From Actinomycetospora sp. NBRC 106378 (GTDB taxonomy: Bacteria; Actinomycetota; Actinomycetes; Mycobacteriales; Pseudonocardiaceae): a DNA stretch of 64,000 bases. A program made the position numbers and the translations under genes. How positions within the stretch are numbered: position 1 is the stretch's first letter; each line of letters starts with the position of its first letter. The notes under the pieces are model-generated. The model worked only from the letters and a program-made list of their open reading frames with translations, was not told where the DNA came from and did not search any database. The stretch is taken from contig NZ_BSTT01000020.1 of assembly GCF_030269685.1 (NCBI RefSeq), positions 1 to 64,000 on the forward strand. Direction: 5' to 3'. This document shows, in pieces, positions 33,123 to 41,759 of the stretch.

Positions 33123-33950
33123 TCAGCGGGCGTTCTCCCCGAGACCGTCGCGCAGCTGCATGAGCGTGCGGGCGAGCAGCCGGGACACGTGCATCTGCGA
33201 GATGCCGACCTCGGCCGCGATCTGCGACTGCGTCATGTTCTTGAAGAACCGCAGCATGATGATCGTGCGCTCGCGCTGGGGGAGCGCGGCGAGCAGCGGT
33301 GCGAGCGACTGCTGGTACTCGACCTTCTCCAGGGCCGCGTCGGCCTCGCCGAGCAGGTCGGAGACGGTGCCCGAGTCGGGGTCGTCGACGAGCATCTCGT
33401 CCAGCGAGCCCGAGCGGTACGCGTTGGACGCCTCGAGCGCCTCGAGGACGTCCTCCTTCGGCAGGCTGAGGTGCTCGGCGAGCTCCGCGGCCGTCGGCGC
33501 GCGACCCAGCGTCTGGGACATCTGGCCCATCGCCGAGGACAACGTGACGTTGAGGTCCTTGAGCCGGCGCGGGACGCGCATCGACCAGGCCTGGTCGCGG
33601 AAGTGCCGGCGGACCTCGCCGGTGATCGTCGGCACCGCGTAGGACAGGAAGTCGGTGCCGCGCTCCGGGTCGTACCGGTCGACGGCGTTGATGAGCCCGA
33701 GCGTGGCGACCTGCTCGAGGTCCTCCTCGGGCTCGCCGCGACGCGAGAACCGTCGGGCGATGTGCTGGGCGACCGGCAGATGACCACGCACCAGCTCGTC
33801 GCGCAGCCGCAGCCGTTGCGGCGACCCGGGCGGCAGCGAGGCGTGCTCGGCCAGCTTGGGCATCAGGTGGTCGTACTCGCCGCGGGAGCCCTTGCGCTCC
33901 CGCCGTTCGGGCTGGGCGGCCGGCGCGGTCCCGGTGTCGCTCGCCGTCAC
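33123..33950 (-). CDS. RNA polymerase sigma factor, SigB/SigF subfamily (module 1)
   Basis: A 275-residue sigma-70 factor of the stress/development class. Region 2 has RRGEPEEDLEQVATLGLINAVDRYDPERGTD in two blocks around the -10 recognition helix. Region 3 has TAAELAEHLSLPKEDV. Region 4 is MTQSQIAAEVGISQMHVSRLL, the -35-binding helix-turn-helix. The N-terminal part contains EYDHLMPKLAEH. It overlaps its anti-sigma gene by 4 bp. Confidence 0.92.
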   Translation of the reverse strand: MTASDTGTAPAAQPERRERKGSRGEYDHLMPKLAEHASLPPGSPQRLRLRDELVRGHLPVAQHIARRFSRRGEPEEDLEQVATLGLINAVDRYDPERGTDFLSYAVPTITGEVRRHFRDQAWSMRVPRRLKDLNVTLSSAMGQMSQTLGRAPTAAELAEHLSLPKEDVLEALEASNAYRSGSLDEMLVDDPDSGTVSDLLGEADAALEKVEYQQSLAPLLAALPQRERTIIMLRFFKNMTQSQIAAEVGISQMHVSRLLARTLMQLRDGLGENAR

Positions 33951-34387
33951 GAAAGCACGGTCCCGAGGCGCCGGACCGAGAGCCGCAGGGTGAGCCGGAA
34001 GGGGTCGCCGTTCCGGTCACCGGTCGCCGAGAGCATGCGGACATCGTCGGCCAGCGTCGTGAGGACGCGCCATCCGAAGGAGTCCGTCGGCAGCCGCTCC
34101 GGGCCGAACGTCGAGACCGTGGCGGTCACCGTCATGCGCTCCTCGTCGAGGATGAACGTGCAGGTCAACTTCGTGTCGGGCCGGGCCAGGGAGACCAGGC
34201 TCGAGCAGGCCTCGTCGACGGCCATCCGGAGGTCCGCCACAGCATCGAGCGTGAACTCGGCGCGCGCAGCCAGATCGGCCGCCACCGTGCGCATCGTCAC
34301 GACCGCCCGCGGCGTCGCCGGGACCCGGACCTCGACGTCCTCGGGAGGCTCCTCGAGATCGGGCGGAATCGCATCGGGCCGTGCCAC
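33947..34387 (-). CDS. RsbW-like anti-sigma factor (module 1)
   Basis: ATP-binding (HATPase_c_2) protein of 146 residues that would hold SigF inactive. It shows LAARAEFTLDAVADLRMAVDEACSS, where the RsbW N-box lies, and a LPTDSFGWRVLTTLADDV C-terminal box. Two GTG codons compete: the one at 34387 has GAGGAG six bases upstream, while the one at 34393 directly abuts it, so I used 34387. It is transcribed from the SigF-type promoter at 34504-34528. Confidence 0.85.
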   Translation of the reverse strand: MARPDAIPPDLEEPPEDVEVRVPATPRAVVTMRTVAADLAARAEFTLDAVADLRMAVDEACSSLVSLARPDTKLTCTFILDEERMTVTATVSTFGPERLPTDSFGWRVLTTLADDVRMLSATGDRNGDPFRLTLRLSVRRLGTVLS

Positions 34388-34503
34388 GAGCACCTCCTCG
34401 TCCTGACCACCACGTCGGTCCCCGGTGCTCCGCGGGGGCCCGGCGGGACCGCGTGGGCCCCGCGGCGCGGGCCGCACCCCCCGCCATCCCGGTCGCGGGT
34501 CGT

Positions 34504-34528
34504 GTACCCGAGGCCTCCTCCCACAAAC
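34504..34528 (-). promoter_or_regulatory. SigB/SigF-type promoter for the rsbW-sigF operon
   Basis: On the minus strand GTTT, a 15-nt spacer and GGGTAC match the actinobacterial stress-sigma consensus (GTTT-N15-GGGTA). The start codon is 117 bases downstream. It implies positive autoregulation of this sigma module. Confidence 0.7.
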
Positions 34529-34575
34529 CGGGCGACACCGTGCACGGTCCGGTCGGGCGTGGTCTGCTCCCCGCC

Positions 34576-35106
34576 GTGCGCGAGCCCGTGACCGCCCCGA
34601 GGGCCGTCCTGTTCGACCGCGACGGCACCCTCGTGCACGACGTGCCCTACAACGGCGACCCCGACCTCGTCGCCCCCGTCGACACCGCCCGCGCCGCCCT
34701 CGACCGGCTGCGCGCCGCCGGGCTCGGCACGGGGGTGGTGAGCAACCAGTCCGGGATCGCCCGCGGCGTGCTCACCACCGCGCAGGTCGACGCGGTCAAC
34801 GCCCGGGTCGAGGAGCTGCTCGGCCCGATCGGCGTCTGGGCCTGGTGCCCGCACGGTCCCGACGACGGATGCGCCTGCCGCAAGCCCGCCCCCGGGCTGG
34901 TCCTCGACGCTGCCCGTCGGCTCGGGGTGGCGCCCGGGGAGTGCGCGGTCGTCGGGGACATCGGCGCCGACGTCGGGGCGGCGGCCGCGGCCGGGGCGCG
35001 CTCGGTGCTCGTCCCGACGCCCGTCACCCGGCGGGAGGAGATCGACGCGGCCCCGCTCGTGGCCCGCGACCTGCTGCACGCCCTCGACCTGCTCGGGTGC
35101 CCCTGA
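34576..35106 (+). CDS. gmhB: HAD phosphatase, heptose-1,7-bisphosphate 7-phosphatase-like (GmhB)
   Basis: Histidinol/heptose-bisphosphate phosphatase-type HAD protein of 176 residues. The nucleophile motif I is VLFDRDGTLVHD, motif II is SNQSGIARG, motif III has CRKPAPGLVLDAA, and motif IV is VVGDIGADVGAAAAAG. The zinc-binding loop CPHGPDDGCACRK, typical of GmhB and HisB-N, is present. GmhB makes heptose 1-phosphate before nucleotidyl activation. It overlaps the following GT9 gene (TGATG). The start is not certain; GTG 34588 is an alternative. Confidence 0.8.
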   Translation: MREPVTAPRAVLFDRDGTLVHDVPYNGDPDLVAPVDTARAALDRLRAAGLGTGVVSNQSGIARGVLTTAQVDAVNARVEELLGPIGVWAWCPHGPDDGCACRKPAPGLVLDAARRLGVAPGECAVVGDIGADVGAAAAAGARSVLVPTPVTRREEIDAAPLVARDLLHALDLLGCP

Positions 35107-36152
35107 TGCGGGTGCTGGCGGTCCGTCTGGACTCCGACGGGGACGTCCTGCTGACCGGGCCCGCCGTCCGGGCGATCGCGGCGCGCGCGGACTCCGTCGT
35201 CGCCGTCGTCGGGCCCAAGGGGCGCCAGGCGGCCGCCATGCTGCCCGGGGTCGACGAGGTCGTGGTGTGGCACTGCAGCTGGGTGGACGCTGACGCCCCG
35301 CCCGTGACGGCCCGGGAGATCGCCACGACGGTGGAGCGCCTCGCCGCCCTCGGCGCCGACGAGGCGGTCGTCTTCACCTCCTTCCACCAGTCCCCGTTGC
35401 CGACCGCGCTCGTGCTGCGGATGGCCGGCGTCACGCGGATCACGGCCGCGTCCGTCGACTTCCCCGGCGACCTGCTCGACGTCCGCCTGCGCCCGGGCGA
35501 CCCGGCCCTCGACCCGACGACCGACCTCGACGACGACCTCCCGGAACCCGAACGCGCGCTCGCCGTCGCCGCCCGCGCCGGGTTCCCCCCGCCCGACGAC
35601 CGGCGGTTGCGGGTCCGCGAGCCGGGCGCGTCCCCGGTGACCGGCCGTTACGTCGTGCTGCACCCGGGCGCGTCCGTGCCCGCGCGCGCGTGGCCCGCCC
35701 ACCGGTGCGCGGCGGCGGTCACGGCCCTCGCGGCGGCCGGGTGGCGCGTCGTGGTCACCGGCTCGCCGGCCGAGATCGCGCTCACCGCCGCGGTCGCGGG
35801 CACCGACGGGACCGACCTCGGCGGGGCGACGAGCTTCACCGAGCTCGCGGCCGTGCTGCGGGACGCGGCGGCCGTCGTGGTCGGCAACACCGGGCCCGCC
35901 CATCTCGCGGCCGCCGTGGGCACGCCGGTGGTGTCGCTGTTCGCCCCCGTGGTGCCGGCGTGGCGCTGGGCGCCCTACGGCGTCCCCCACGTGCTGCTGG
36001 GCGACCAGGACGCCCCGTGTCGCGGCACGCGGGCCCGGATCTGCCCGGTCCCGGGCCATCCCTGCCTCGGTTCGGTCGGGCCCGATGAGGTGGTGCGGGC
36101 GGTGTCGTCGCTGGTCAGGGGTAGTTGCCCTGCCGATGGTCACGCGGAGTAG
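35106..36152 (+). CDS. GT9-family glycosyltransferase (heptosyltransferase-like)
   Basis: A 348-residue GT9 enzyme. It begins MRVLAVRLDSDGDVLLTGPAVRAI, and the C-terminal half shows YVVLHPGASVPARAWP, GWRVVVTGSPAE and VVGNTGPAHLAAAVGTPVVSLFAP. This is the heptosyltransferase nucleotide-sugar-binding signature. The HCSWVD region and CRGTRARICPVPGHPCLG tail contain several cysteines. Linked to GmhB, so the donor is probably ADP-heptose, although acceptor and linkage are unknown. Confidence 0.85.
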   Translation: MRVLAVRLDSDGDVLLTGPAVRAIAARADSVVAVVGPKGRQAAAMLPGVDEVVVWHCSWVDADAPPVTAREIATTVERLAALGADEAVVFTSFHQSPLPTALVLRMAGVTRITAASVDFPGDLLDVRLRPGDPALDPTTDLDDDLPEPERALAVAARAGFPPPDDRRLRVREPGASPVTGRYVVLHPGASVPARAWPAHRCAAAVTALAAAGWRVVVTGSPAEIALTAAVAGTDGTDLGGATSFTELAAVLRDAAAVVVGNTGPAHLAAAVGTPVVSLFAPVVPAWRWAPYGVPHVLLGDQDAPCRGTRARICPVPGHPCLGSVGPDEVVRAVSSLVRGSCPADGHAE

Positions 36153-36203
36153 TAGTTTCCCGGCACGCGTTTACCACGTCGAAGCCGAAGGGATTCCTCG
36201 CCG

Positions 36204-37250
36204 GTGACCTCCCGCCCCGCCACGTTGCCGTCCCTGACGGTGCTGCACTGGCACGTGCACGGCTCGTGGTCCACCGCCTTCGTCCAGGGACGGCACCGCT
36301 ACCTGCTGCCGACCCTGCCCGAACGCGGCCCCTGGGGCGGAGGCCGTCCGGCCGCCTGGACCTGGCCCGATGCTGCCGAGGAGTGCTCACCGGCCGATCT
36401 CGCCGCCCGCGCGGACGAGATCGACGCCGTGGTGCTGCAGCGCCCCGAGGAGATCGACCTGGTGGAGCGCTGGACCGGACGCCGGCCCGGCGTCGATCTC
36501 CCGGCGGTGTGGCTCGAGCACAACACCCCGCGCGGCGACGCCCCGGCCACCCGGCATCCGGTTGCGGAGCGTGACGACATCCCGGTCGTGCACGTGACGC
36601 ACTTCAACGCCCTCATGTGGGACTGCGGCCGCGCCCCGGTCCGGGTCGTCGAGCACGGCGTGCTCGACCCGGGCCACCGGTACACCGGCGAGCTCGACCG
36701 CGCCGCCGTCGTCGTGAACGAGCCGGTGCGCCGCAACCGCGTCACCGGCACCGACCTGCTCGCCGGGTTCGCCGACACCATCGGCCTCGACGTGTTCGGC
36801 ATCGGTACCGAGCGGCTGCCCGAGGCCGTCGACCACCCGGACGTGCGGGTGGTGGGCGACCTCCCGCAGCATCGGATGCACGCCGAGCTGGCGAGCCGCC
36901 GGGTCTACCTGCACCCGATCCGCTGGACCTCCCTCGGCCTCGCGCTCATCGAATCGATGATGCTGGGGCTGCCCGTCGTCGGACTGGCCACCGCCGAGGC
37001 CGCCGTGTCCGTCCCGTCCGACGCCGGTGTCGTGGCGACCGACCTCTCCGTCCTGCACGACGCCCTGCGCACCTACCGCGCCGACCCCGATCTCGCCCGG
37101 GCCCACGGCACCCGGGCCCGCGAGATCGCCACCCGCCGGTTCGCCGTGAGCCGGTTCCTCGACGACTGGGACGACGTGCTCGCCGAGACCGTCGCCGACC
37201 GGTCCTGCACGTCAGCCCGCAGCGGATTCGACGCCGCGCTCCCGCTGTAA
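36204..37250 (+). CDS. glycosyltransferase (GT4-like)
   Basis: A 348-residue protein with GTG start, of the GT-B fold. It shows HWHVHGSWSTAFVQGRHRYL at the N-terminus and EVTHF-type and RVVEHGVLDPGH segments in the middle. The C-terminal donor half contains VGDLPQHRMHAELASRRVYL and LALIESMMLGLPVVGL. The E-x7-E box of GT4 enzymes corresponds to ALIESMMLG. The HGVLDPGHRYTGE loop is also typical. Donor and acceptor unknown. Confidence 0.78.
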   Translation: MTSRPATLPSLTVLHWHVHGSWSTAFVQGRHRYLLPTLPERGPWGGGRPAAWTWPDAAEECSPADLAARADEIDAVVLQRPEEIDLVERWTGRRPGVDLPAVWLEHNTPRGDAPATRHPVAERDDIPVVHVTHFNALMWDCGRAPVRVVEHGVLDPGHRYTGELDRAAVVVNEPVRRNRVTGTDLLAGFADTIGLDVFGIGTERLPEAVDHPDVRVVGDLPQHRMHAELASRRVYLHPIRWTSLGLALIESMMLGLPVVGLATAEAAVSVPSDAGVVATDLSVLHDALRTYRADPDLARAHGTRAREIATRRFAVSRFLDDWDDVLAETVADRSCTSARSGFDAALPL

Positions 37251-37433
37251 CGCCCGGTCGGGCCAGTGCCGGCCCGGCCCCGACCCGCACGACCGTCACA
37301 CGGACGCCGACCTGAGCCCACGGTCGCCGTCCGGAACCCCCTCGATCGTCGTGCGCTCCTGCGCGCCCCTGCGTCCCGCCCGTGACCGGGCGGCGTGGTC
37401 CGGCGTGCGCGCGCACCCCAGGAGGACACCGCC

Positions 37434-38738
37434 ATGCGCATCGCCATGGTCTCCGAGCACGCGAGCCCGCTCGCCGTGCGCACCGACGGAGCCGGCCACG
37501 GCCGGCTCGGCAGCGTCGACGCCGGCGGGCAGAACGTCCACGTGCACGCCCTGGCCGAGGCGCTCGCCCGCGTCGGTCACGAGGTCGTCGTGCACACCCG
37601 GCGCACGGATCCGCACACCCCGGACCAGGTCCGCCTGCCCTCCGGCGTCGTGGTCGACCACGTGCCCGCCGGTCCGGCGGTCGAGCTCGGCAAGGACGAT
37701 CTGCTCGAGCACATGGACGCCTTCGGGGCGGTCCTCCGACGGCGCTGGTCGGCACCCTGGGGCGAGCGCGGCGACGGGGGAGCGGGCGGGCGGCCCGACG
37801 TCGCGCACGCGCACTTCTGGATGTCCGGCCTCGCCGCCCTCGACGCCGGACGCGCCCTGGGCGTCCCGGTCGTGCAGACCTTCCACGCCCTCGGCTCGGT
37901 GAAGCGCCGACACCAGGGCGCCGCCGACACCAGCCCCCCGTCCCGGGTCGCGCTGGAGTCCGACCTCGGCGCCCAGGTCGACCGCGTCGTCGCCACCTGC
38001 GCCGACGAGGTCCGCGAGCTCGTGGCGCTCGGCGTGCCCGTCACGAACGTCGACGTCGTCCCCTGCGGCGTCGACGTCCGCCGCTTCGCCGTTCCGGACG
38101 ACGGGTCCCGCCGGCCCGGGCCGCCGCGCGTGCTCACCGTCTCCCGGCTCGTGCCCCGCAAGGGCGTGGACACCGCGATCCGCGCCCTCGCCCGGGTCCC
38201 GGGCCCCGCGGAGCTCGTCGTGGCCGGCGGCCCGGAGGGCACCGAGCTGGCGGGTGACCCCGAGGTCGCGCGGCTGCGGGCGCTCGCCGCCGACGAGGGG
38301 GTCGCCCACCGCGTCCGTTTCGTCGGCCGGGTCGGACCTGCCGCGGTCCCGGAGCTGATGGGCGACGCGGACATCGTCGTCCAGCTGCCCGCCTACGAAC
38401 CGTTCGGCCTCGTGCCACTCGAGGCGATGGCCAGTGGGCGTCCCGTGGTGGCCGCGGAGGTCGGCGGCCTCGCCGACACCGTCGTCGACGGCGTCACCGG
38501 GCTGCACGTCCCGCCCGGCGACCCCGACGCCGCGGGCCGGGCCATCGCCTCCCTGCTCGCCGACCCCGCGGCCCGGACCCGCCTCGGGCGGGCCGGCCGC
38601 GCCCGGGTGATGGAGCACTACGCCTGGGACCGCGTGGCCGCCGCGACCGTGGCCGTCTACCGCGACGTGCTCGACGGCCCCGCGCGCGCAGCCGCTGCCG
38701 AGCCCGCCGTCGCCGACCTGACGGGAGTGCGCTCGTGA
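37434..38738 (+). CDS. GT4 glycosyltransferase
   Basis: Glycosyltransferase family 4 protein of 434 residues starting MRIAMVSEHASPLA. AGGAGG sits ten bases before the ATG, deciding the start. Hallmarks are VDAGGQNVHVHALAEALA (acceptor loop), VVPCGVDVRRF, VLTVSRLVPRKGVDTAIRAL and PAYEPFGLVPLEAMASG (E-x7-E). The overall look is of the D-inositol-3-phosphate glycosyltransferase or sucrose-synthase-like clade. It is the first gene of the coupled run to gmhA and hldE. Confidence 0.88.
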   Translation: MRIAMVSEHASPLAVRTDGAGHGRLGSVDAGGQNVHVHALAEALARVGHEVVVHTRRTDPHTPDQVRLPSGVVVDHVPAGPAVELGKDDLLEHMDAFGAVLRRRWSAPWGERGDGGAGGRPDVAHAHFWMSGLAALDAGRALGVPVVQTFHALGSVKRRHQGAADTSPPSRVALESDLGAQVDRVVATCADEVRELVALGVPVTNVDVVPCGVDVRRFAVPDDGSRRPGPPRVLTVSRLVPRKGVDTAIRALARVPGPAELVVAGGPEGTELAGDPEVARLRALAADEGVAHRVRFVGRVGPAAVPELMGDADIVVQLPAYEPFGLVPLEAMASGRPVVAAEVGGLADTVVDGVTGLHVPPGDPDAAGRAIASLLADPAARTRLGRAGRARVMEHYAWDRVAAATVAVYRDVLDGPARAAAAEPAVADLTGVRS

Positions 38739-39358
38739 GCACCGTCCCCGCCACCCCGACCACACGCACCGGCGCCGGTCCGGACCCGCAGCTCGTCGTC
38801 GGCCGTCACCTCGACGGCCTCGCGACGACGCTGGCGGCGATCCGGTCCCACGCCCCGGTCCTCGCGGCCTGGGGCACCGAGCTCGCCGCGCGGCTCTCGG
38901 CCGGACGACGACTGCTCGCCGCCGGCAACGGGGGCAGCGCCGCCGAGGCCCAGCACCTCACCGCCGAGCTCGTCGGCCGCTACCGCGGCGAACGCGAACC
39001 ACTCTCGGCGCTCGCCCTGCACGCCGACACCTCGACGATCACCGCGCTCGGCAACGACTACGGCTTCGTCGAGATCTACGCCCGGCAGGTCCGCGCGCAC
39101 GGTCGCCCCGGCGACGTGCTGATCCTGCTCTCCACCAGCGGCCGCAGCGAGAACCTCCTCGCGGCCGCCGAGGTGGCGCGCGCGCTCGGCGTCACCGTCT
39201 GGTCGATCACCGGACCCGCCCCGAACCCGCTGGCGCAGGCCAGCGACGAGGCGATCTGCCTGCCCGGCGTCACGCCGTCGGTGCAGGAGGCGCACCTCGT
39301 CGCGGTGCACCTGCTCTGCGAGATGGTCGACTCCGCGCTGGGGAGGTCGGTGGCATGA
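38735..39358 (+). CDS. gmhA: sedoheptulose-7-phosphate isomerase (GmhA)
   Basis: SIS-domain isomerase of 207 residues that converts sedoheptulose 7-phosphate to heptose 7-phosphate, the first step of ADP-heptose synthesis. It contains LLAAGNGGSAAEAQHLTAELVGR, TITALGNDYGF, and LLSTSGRSENLLAAAEVA. A C-terminal helix EAHLVAVHLLCEMVD carries catalytic-like His. It overlaps both neighbours by 4 bp. Confidence 0.9.
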   Translation: MSTVPATPTTRTGAGPDPQLVVGRHLDGLATTLAAIRSHAPVLAAWGTELAARLSAGRRLLAAGNGGSAAEAQHLTAELVGRYRGEREPLSALALHADTSTITALGNDYGFVEIYARQVRAHGRPGDVLILLSTSGRSENLLAAAEVARALGVTVWSITGPAPNPLAQASDEAICLPGVTPSVQEAHLVAVHLLCEMVDSALGRSVA

Positions 39359-41076
39359 GCCTGCGGCCCCTGGTCGTCATCGGTGACGCCCTGCTCGACG
39401 TGGACGTCGACGGGTCGGCGACCCGTCTGTGCCCCGACGCCCCCGTCCCGGTCCTCGACGCCGACGCCGAGCGGCCCCGCCCGGGGGGCGCCGCCCTCGC
39501 CGCGCTGCTCGCAGCGCTCTCCTCCGGCCGACCGGTCCGGCTGGTCGCGCCCCTGGGTGACGACGACGGGTCGGCCCGCCTCCGCGAGCTGCTCGCGGGC
39601 ACGGTCGAGGTCGTCGGGCTCCCGACGACGGGCGAGGTGCCGCGCAAGACGCGCATGCTCGCCGGCGACCGGCCGCTGCTGCGCCTCGACACCGGTGGCC
39701 TCGGTACCGGGCCGTGGGACCTCGACCCGGTCTCCGACGCCCTGGCCGACGCCGGCGCGGTGCTGGTCGCCGACTACGGCCGCGGGGTCACCGCCGACCC
39801 GGCCCTGCGCGACCTGCTGACCGCGACCGCCCGGCGGCTGCCGCTCGTGTGGGACCCGCACCCCAAGGGCGCCGACCCGGTGCCCGGCGCCGTGCTCGTG
39901 TCGCCCAACCTGGCCGAGGCCGGGGCCGCGGGAGCCCCCGACTGGCTCCCGGCGGCGTCCCGCGCGGCCGCCGACCTGCGCGTGCGGTGGGACGTCGAGG
40001 CCGTCGTGGTGACGGCGGGGTCGCACGGGGCGCTGCTCCGCTCGGCGGCCGGCAACGCCGTCGTCCCCGCCACCCCCGTGACCGGCGGCGACCCGTGCGG
40101 TGCCGGTGACCGGTTCGCCGCGGCCGCCGCCCTCGCGCTCGCCGCCGGTGCCGCCCCCGACGAGGCGGTGTCGGCGGCCGTCGGCGCGGCCGGCGCGTTC
40201 GTCGCCGGTGGGGGAGCGGGCGCCGTCCGCCGCACCGAGGGCACGTGGTCCCACCCCGGGGTCGGTCGCCCGCCCCTCCCGACCGAAGGGTCCCGTCGCT
40301 CGAATAGATGGGCCGACGGCGCCCCTCGCTCGTCGACCTCCGCCGACCCCGATCCGACCGAAGGGCACCGTCGGTCGGATAGATGGGCCGAGGGCGCCCT
40401 TCACCAGTACGGGGTGCGGCCCGGCGACGCCGACGCGGCCGTCGCCCTGGCCGAGGCGACCCGCCGTCGGGAAGGACGCGTCGTCGCCACCGGCGGCTGC
40501 TTCGACCTCCTGCACGCCGGGCACGCGCGCACCCTCGCGGCGGCGCGGGCGCTCGGCGACGTACTGATCGTCTGCCTCAACTCCGACGACTCGGTGGGTC
40601 GGCTCAAGGGCCCGGAGCGCCCGATCGTGGGCCAGGCGGACCGCGCCGAACTGCTCGCGGCCCTCGCCTGCGTCGACGCCGTCGCGGTGTTCGACGAGGA
40701 CGACCCGCAGGCCCTCATCGCCCGCCTGCGACCCGACGTCTGGGTCAAGGGCGGCGACTACGCGGCGGACGACCTCCCCGAGGCGCCCCTGGTCCGTTCC
40801 TGGGGCGGCGAGGTCGTCGCCGTCCCCTACCACGCCGGCCGCTCGTCGACCCGGCTGCTCGCCGCCGCCAACCGGACGGTCGAGCTCCGCTCCGCCCCGT
40901 CTCCCGCCGAACCGGTCGAGCTCCGCTCCGCTCCGTCTCCCGCCGATCCGGTCGAGCTCCGCTCCGCTCCGTCTCCCGCCGATCCGGTCGAGCTCCGCTC
41001 CGCTCCGTCTCCCGCCGATCCGGTCGAGCTCCGCTCCGCTCCGTCTCCCGCGACCCCTGGAGGAACCCCCGCATGA
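39355..41076 (+). CDS. hldE: bifunctional HldE-like heptose kinase/nucleotidyltransferase, repeat-bearing
   Basis: A 573-residue protein with an N-terminal PfkB-type sugar kinase (residues 1 to about 300). It starts VIGDALLDVDVDG and keeps the catalytic DPCGAGDRFAAA. The C-terminal cytidylyltransferase domain (about 355-500) has GGCFDLLHAGHARTL and LKGPERPIVGQADR. The kinase loop reads PGGAALAALL, not the usual PGGAANVA, so substrate binding may differ. The linker contains two in-frame 48-nt repeat copies (40279-40326, 40354-40401). The last 65 residues include five VELRSAPSPADP repeats. Confidence 0.85.
   Translation: MSLRPLVVIGDALLDVDVDGSATRLCPDAPVPVLDADAERPRPGGAALAALLAALSSGRPVRLVAPLGDDDGSARLRELLAGTVEVVGLPTTGEVPRKTRMLAGDRPLLRLDTGGLGTGPWDLDPVSDALADAGAVLVADYGRGVTADPALRDLLTATARRLPLVWDPHPKGADPVPGAVLVSPNLAEAGAAGAPDWLPAASRAAADLRVRWDVEAVVVTAGSHGALLRSAAGNAVVPATPVTGGDPCGAGDRFAAAAALALAAGAAPDEAVSAAVGAAGAFVAGGGAGAVRRTEGTWSHPGVGRPPLPTEGSRRSNRWADGAPRSSTSADPDPTEGHRRSDRWAEGALHQYGVRPGDADAAVALAEATRRREGRVVATGGCFDLLHAGHARTLAAARALGDVLIVCLNSDDSVGRLKGPERPIVGQADRAELLAALACVDAVAVFDEDDPQALIARLRPDVWVKGGDYAADDLPEAPLVRSWGGEVVAVPYHAGRSSTRLLAAANRTVELRSAPSPAEPVELRSAPSPADPVELRSAPSPADPVELRSAPSPADPVELRSAPSPATPGGTPA
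40279..40401. repeat. two in-frame copies of a 48-bp element in the hldE linker
   Basis: Copies at 40279-40326 and 40354-40401, spaced 75 nt (25 codons) apart, match at 42 of 48 positions. They encode PTEG-RRS-RWA-GA. The element begins CCGACCGAAGGG and contains ATAGATGGGCCGA. The second copy nearly folds back on itself (GAAGGGC with GCCCTTC). Confidence 0.8.
40879..41056. repeat. 36-bp tandem repeats at the 3' end of hldE
   Basis: Five copies of a 36-nt unit beginning GTCGAGCTCCGCTCCGCTCC encode the 12-mer VELRSAPSPADP, first copy with AEP, last with ATP. Internal copies are nearly identical, so the array is recent or actively homogenised. Related single units occur at 43788-43822 and 60583-60650. 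Confidence 0.9.
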
Positions 41077-41759
41077 CGAACCCCGGCACCGTCCTCATCA
41101 CGGGCGGCTCGTCCGGCCTCGGCGCCGCCGTGGCCGACGCCGTCGCACAGGCCGGCGGCACCCCCGTCGTCCTCGACCTCAAGGCCCCCGACGCCGGGTA
41201 CGCCTTCGTCGAGGTCGACCTCGCCGACCCGACCGCCGCCCAGTCCGCGGTGACCCGCGCGATCGACGAGCACGGGGGGCTCGACGGCGTCGTCACCGCC
41301 GCCGGCATCGACCGGTGCGGCCGCATCGTCGACGTCGAGTGGGCGGAGTGGGAGCGGGTCGTCGCGGTCAACCTGCTCGGCACCGCGGCCGTGGTCCGCG
41401 CCGCCCTGCCCAGCCTGGAGGAGCGCCACGGCACCGTCGTCACCGTGTCCTCGACCCTCGGGATCAAGGCCGTCTCCGACGCCAGCGCCTACTGCGCCTC
41501 CAAGTTCGGCGTCGTCGGCTTCACCCGCGCGATCGCCGCGGAGTGGGCGGGCAAGGTCGGCGTCACCCTGCTCGTGCCCGGCGGGATGTGGACCCACTTC
41601 TTCGACGACCGCCCCGAGCAGTACAAGCCCGGCCCCGACGCGCAGCTCAACGACCCGGCCCAGACGGCGGAGGCGGTGCTGTTCGCGCTGACCCGCCCGC
41701 CGGGCAGCGAGGTGCGCGAGCTGCTCGTGGCCGCGTCCGGGGAGTCGTCCTACCCGTGA
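41073..41759 (+). CDS. short-chain dehydrogenase/reductase
   Basis: A 228-residue classical SDR. The NAD(P)-binding ITGGSSGLGAAVADAVA is at the N-terminus. DVDLADP follows, then TAAGIDRCG (where NNAG usually lies). The active-site segment runs from VTVSSTLGIKAVSDASAY to CASKFGVVG, with Ser, Tyr and Lys all present. The ATG overlaps the hldE stop. Within the heptose cluster it may oxidise or epimerise a sugar intermediate. Confidence 0.85.
   Translation: MTNPGTVLITGGSSGLGAAVADAVAQAGGTPVVLDLKAPDAGYAFVEVDLADPTAAQSAVTRAIDEHGGLDGVVTAAGIDRCGRIVDVEWAEWERVVAVNLLGTAAVVRAALPSLEERHGTVVTVSSTLGIKAVSDASAYCASKFGVVGFTRAIAAEWAGKVGVTLLVPGGMWTHFFDDRPEQYKPGPDAQLNDPAQTAEAVLFALTRPPGSEVRELLVAASGESSYP

Noticed and set aside
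40879-41056. CRISPR array from the regular 36-bp repeats
   Set aside because: The units are contiguous with no spacers and are in frame as a peptide; no cas gene is present.
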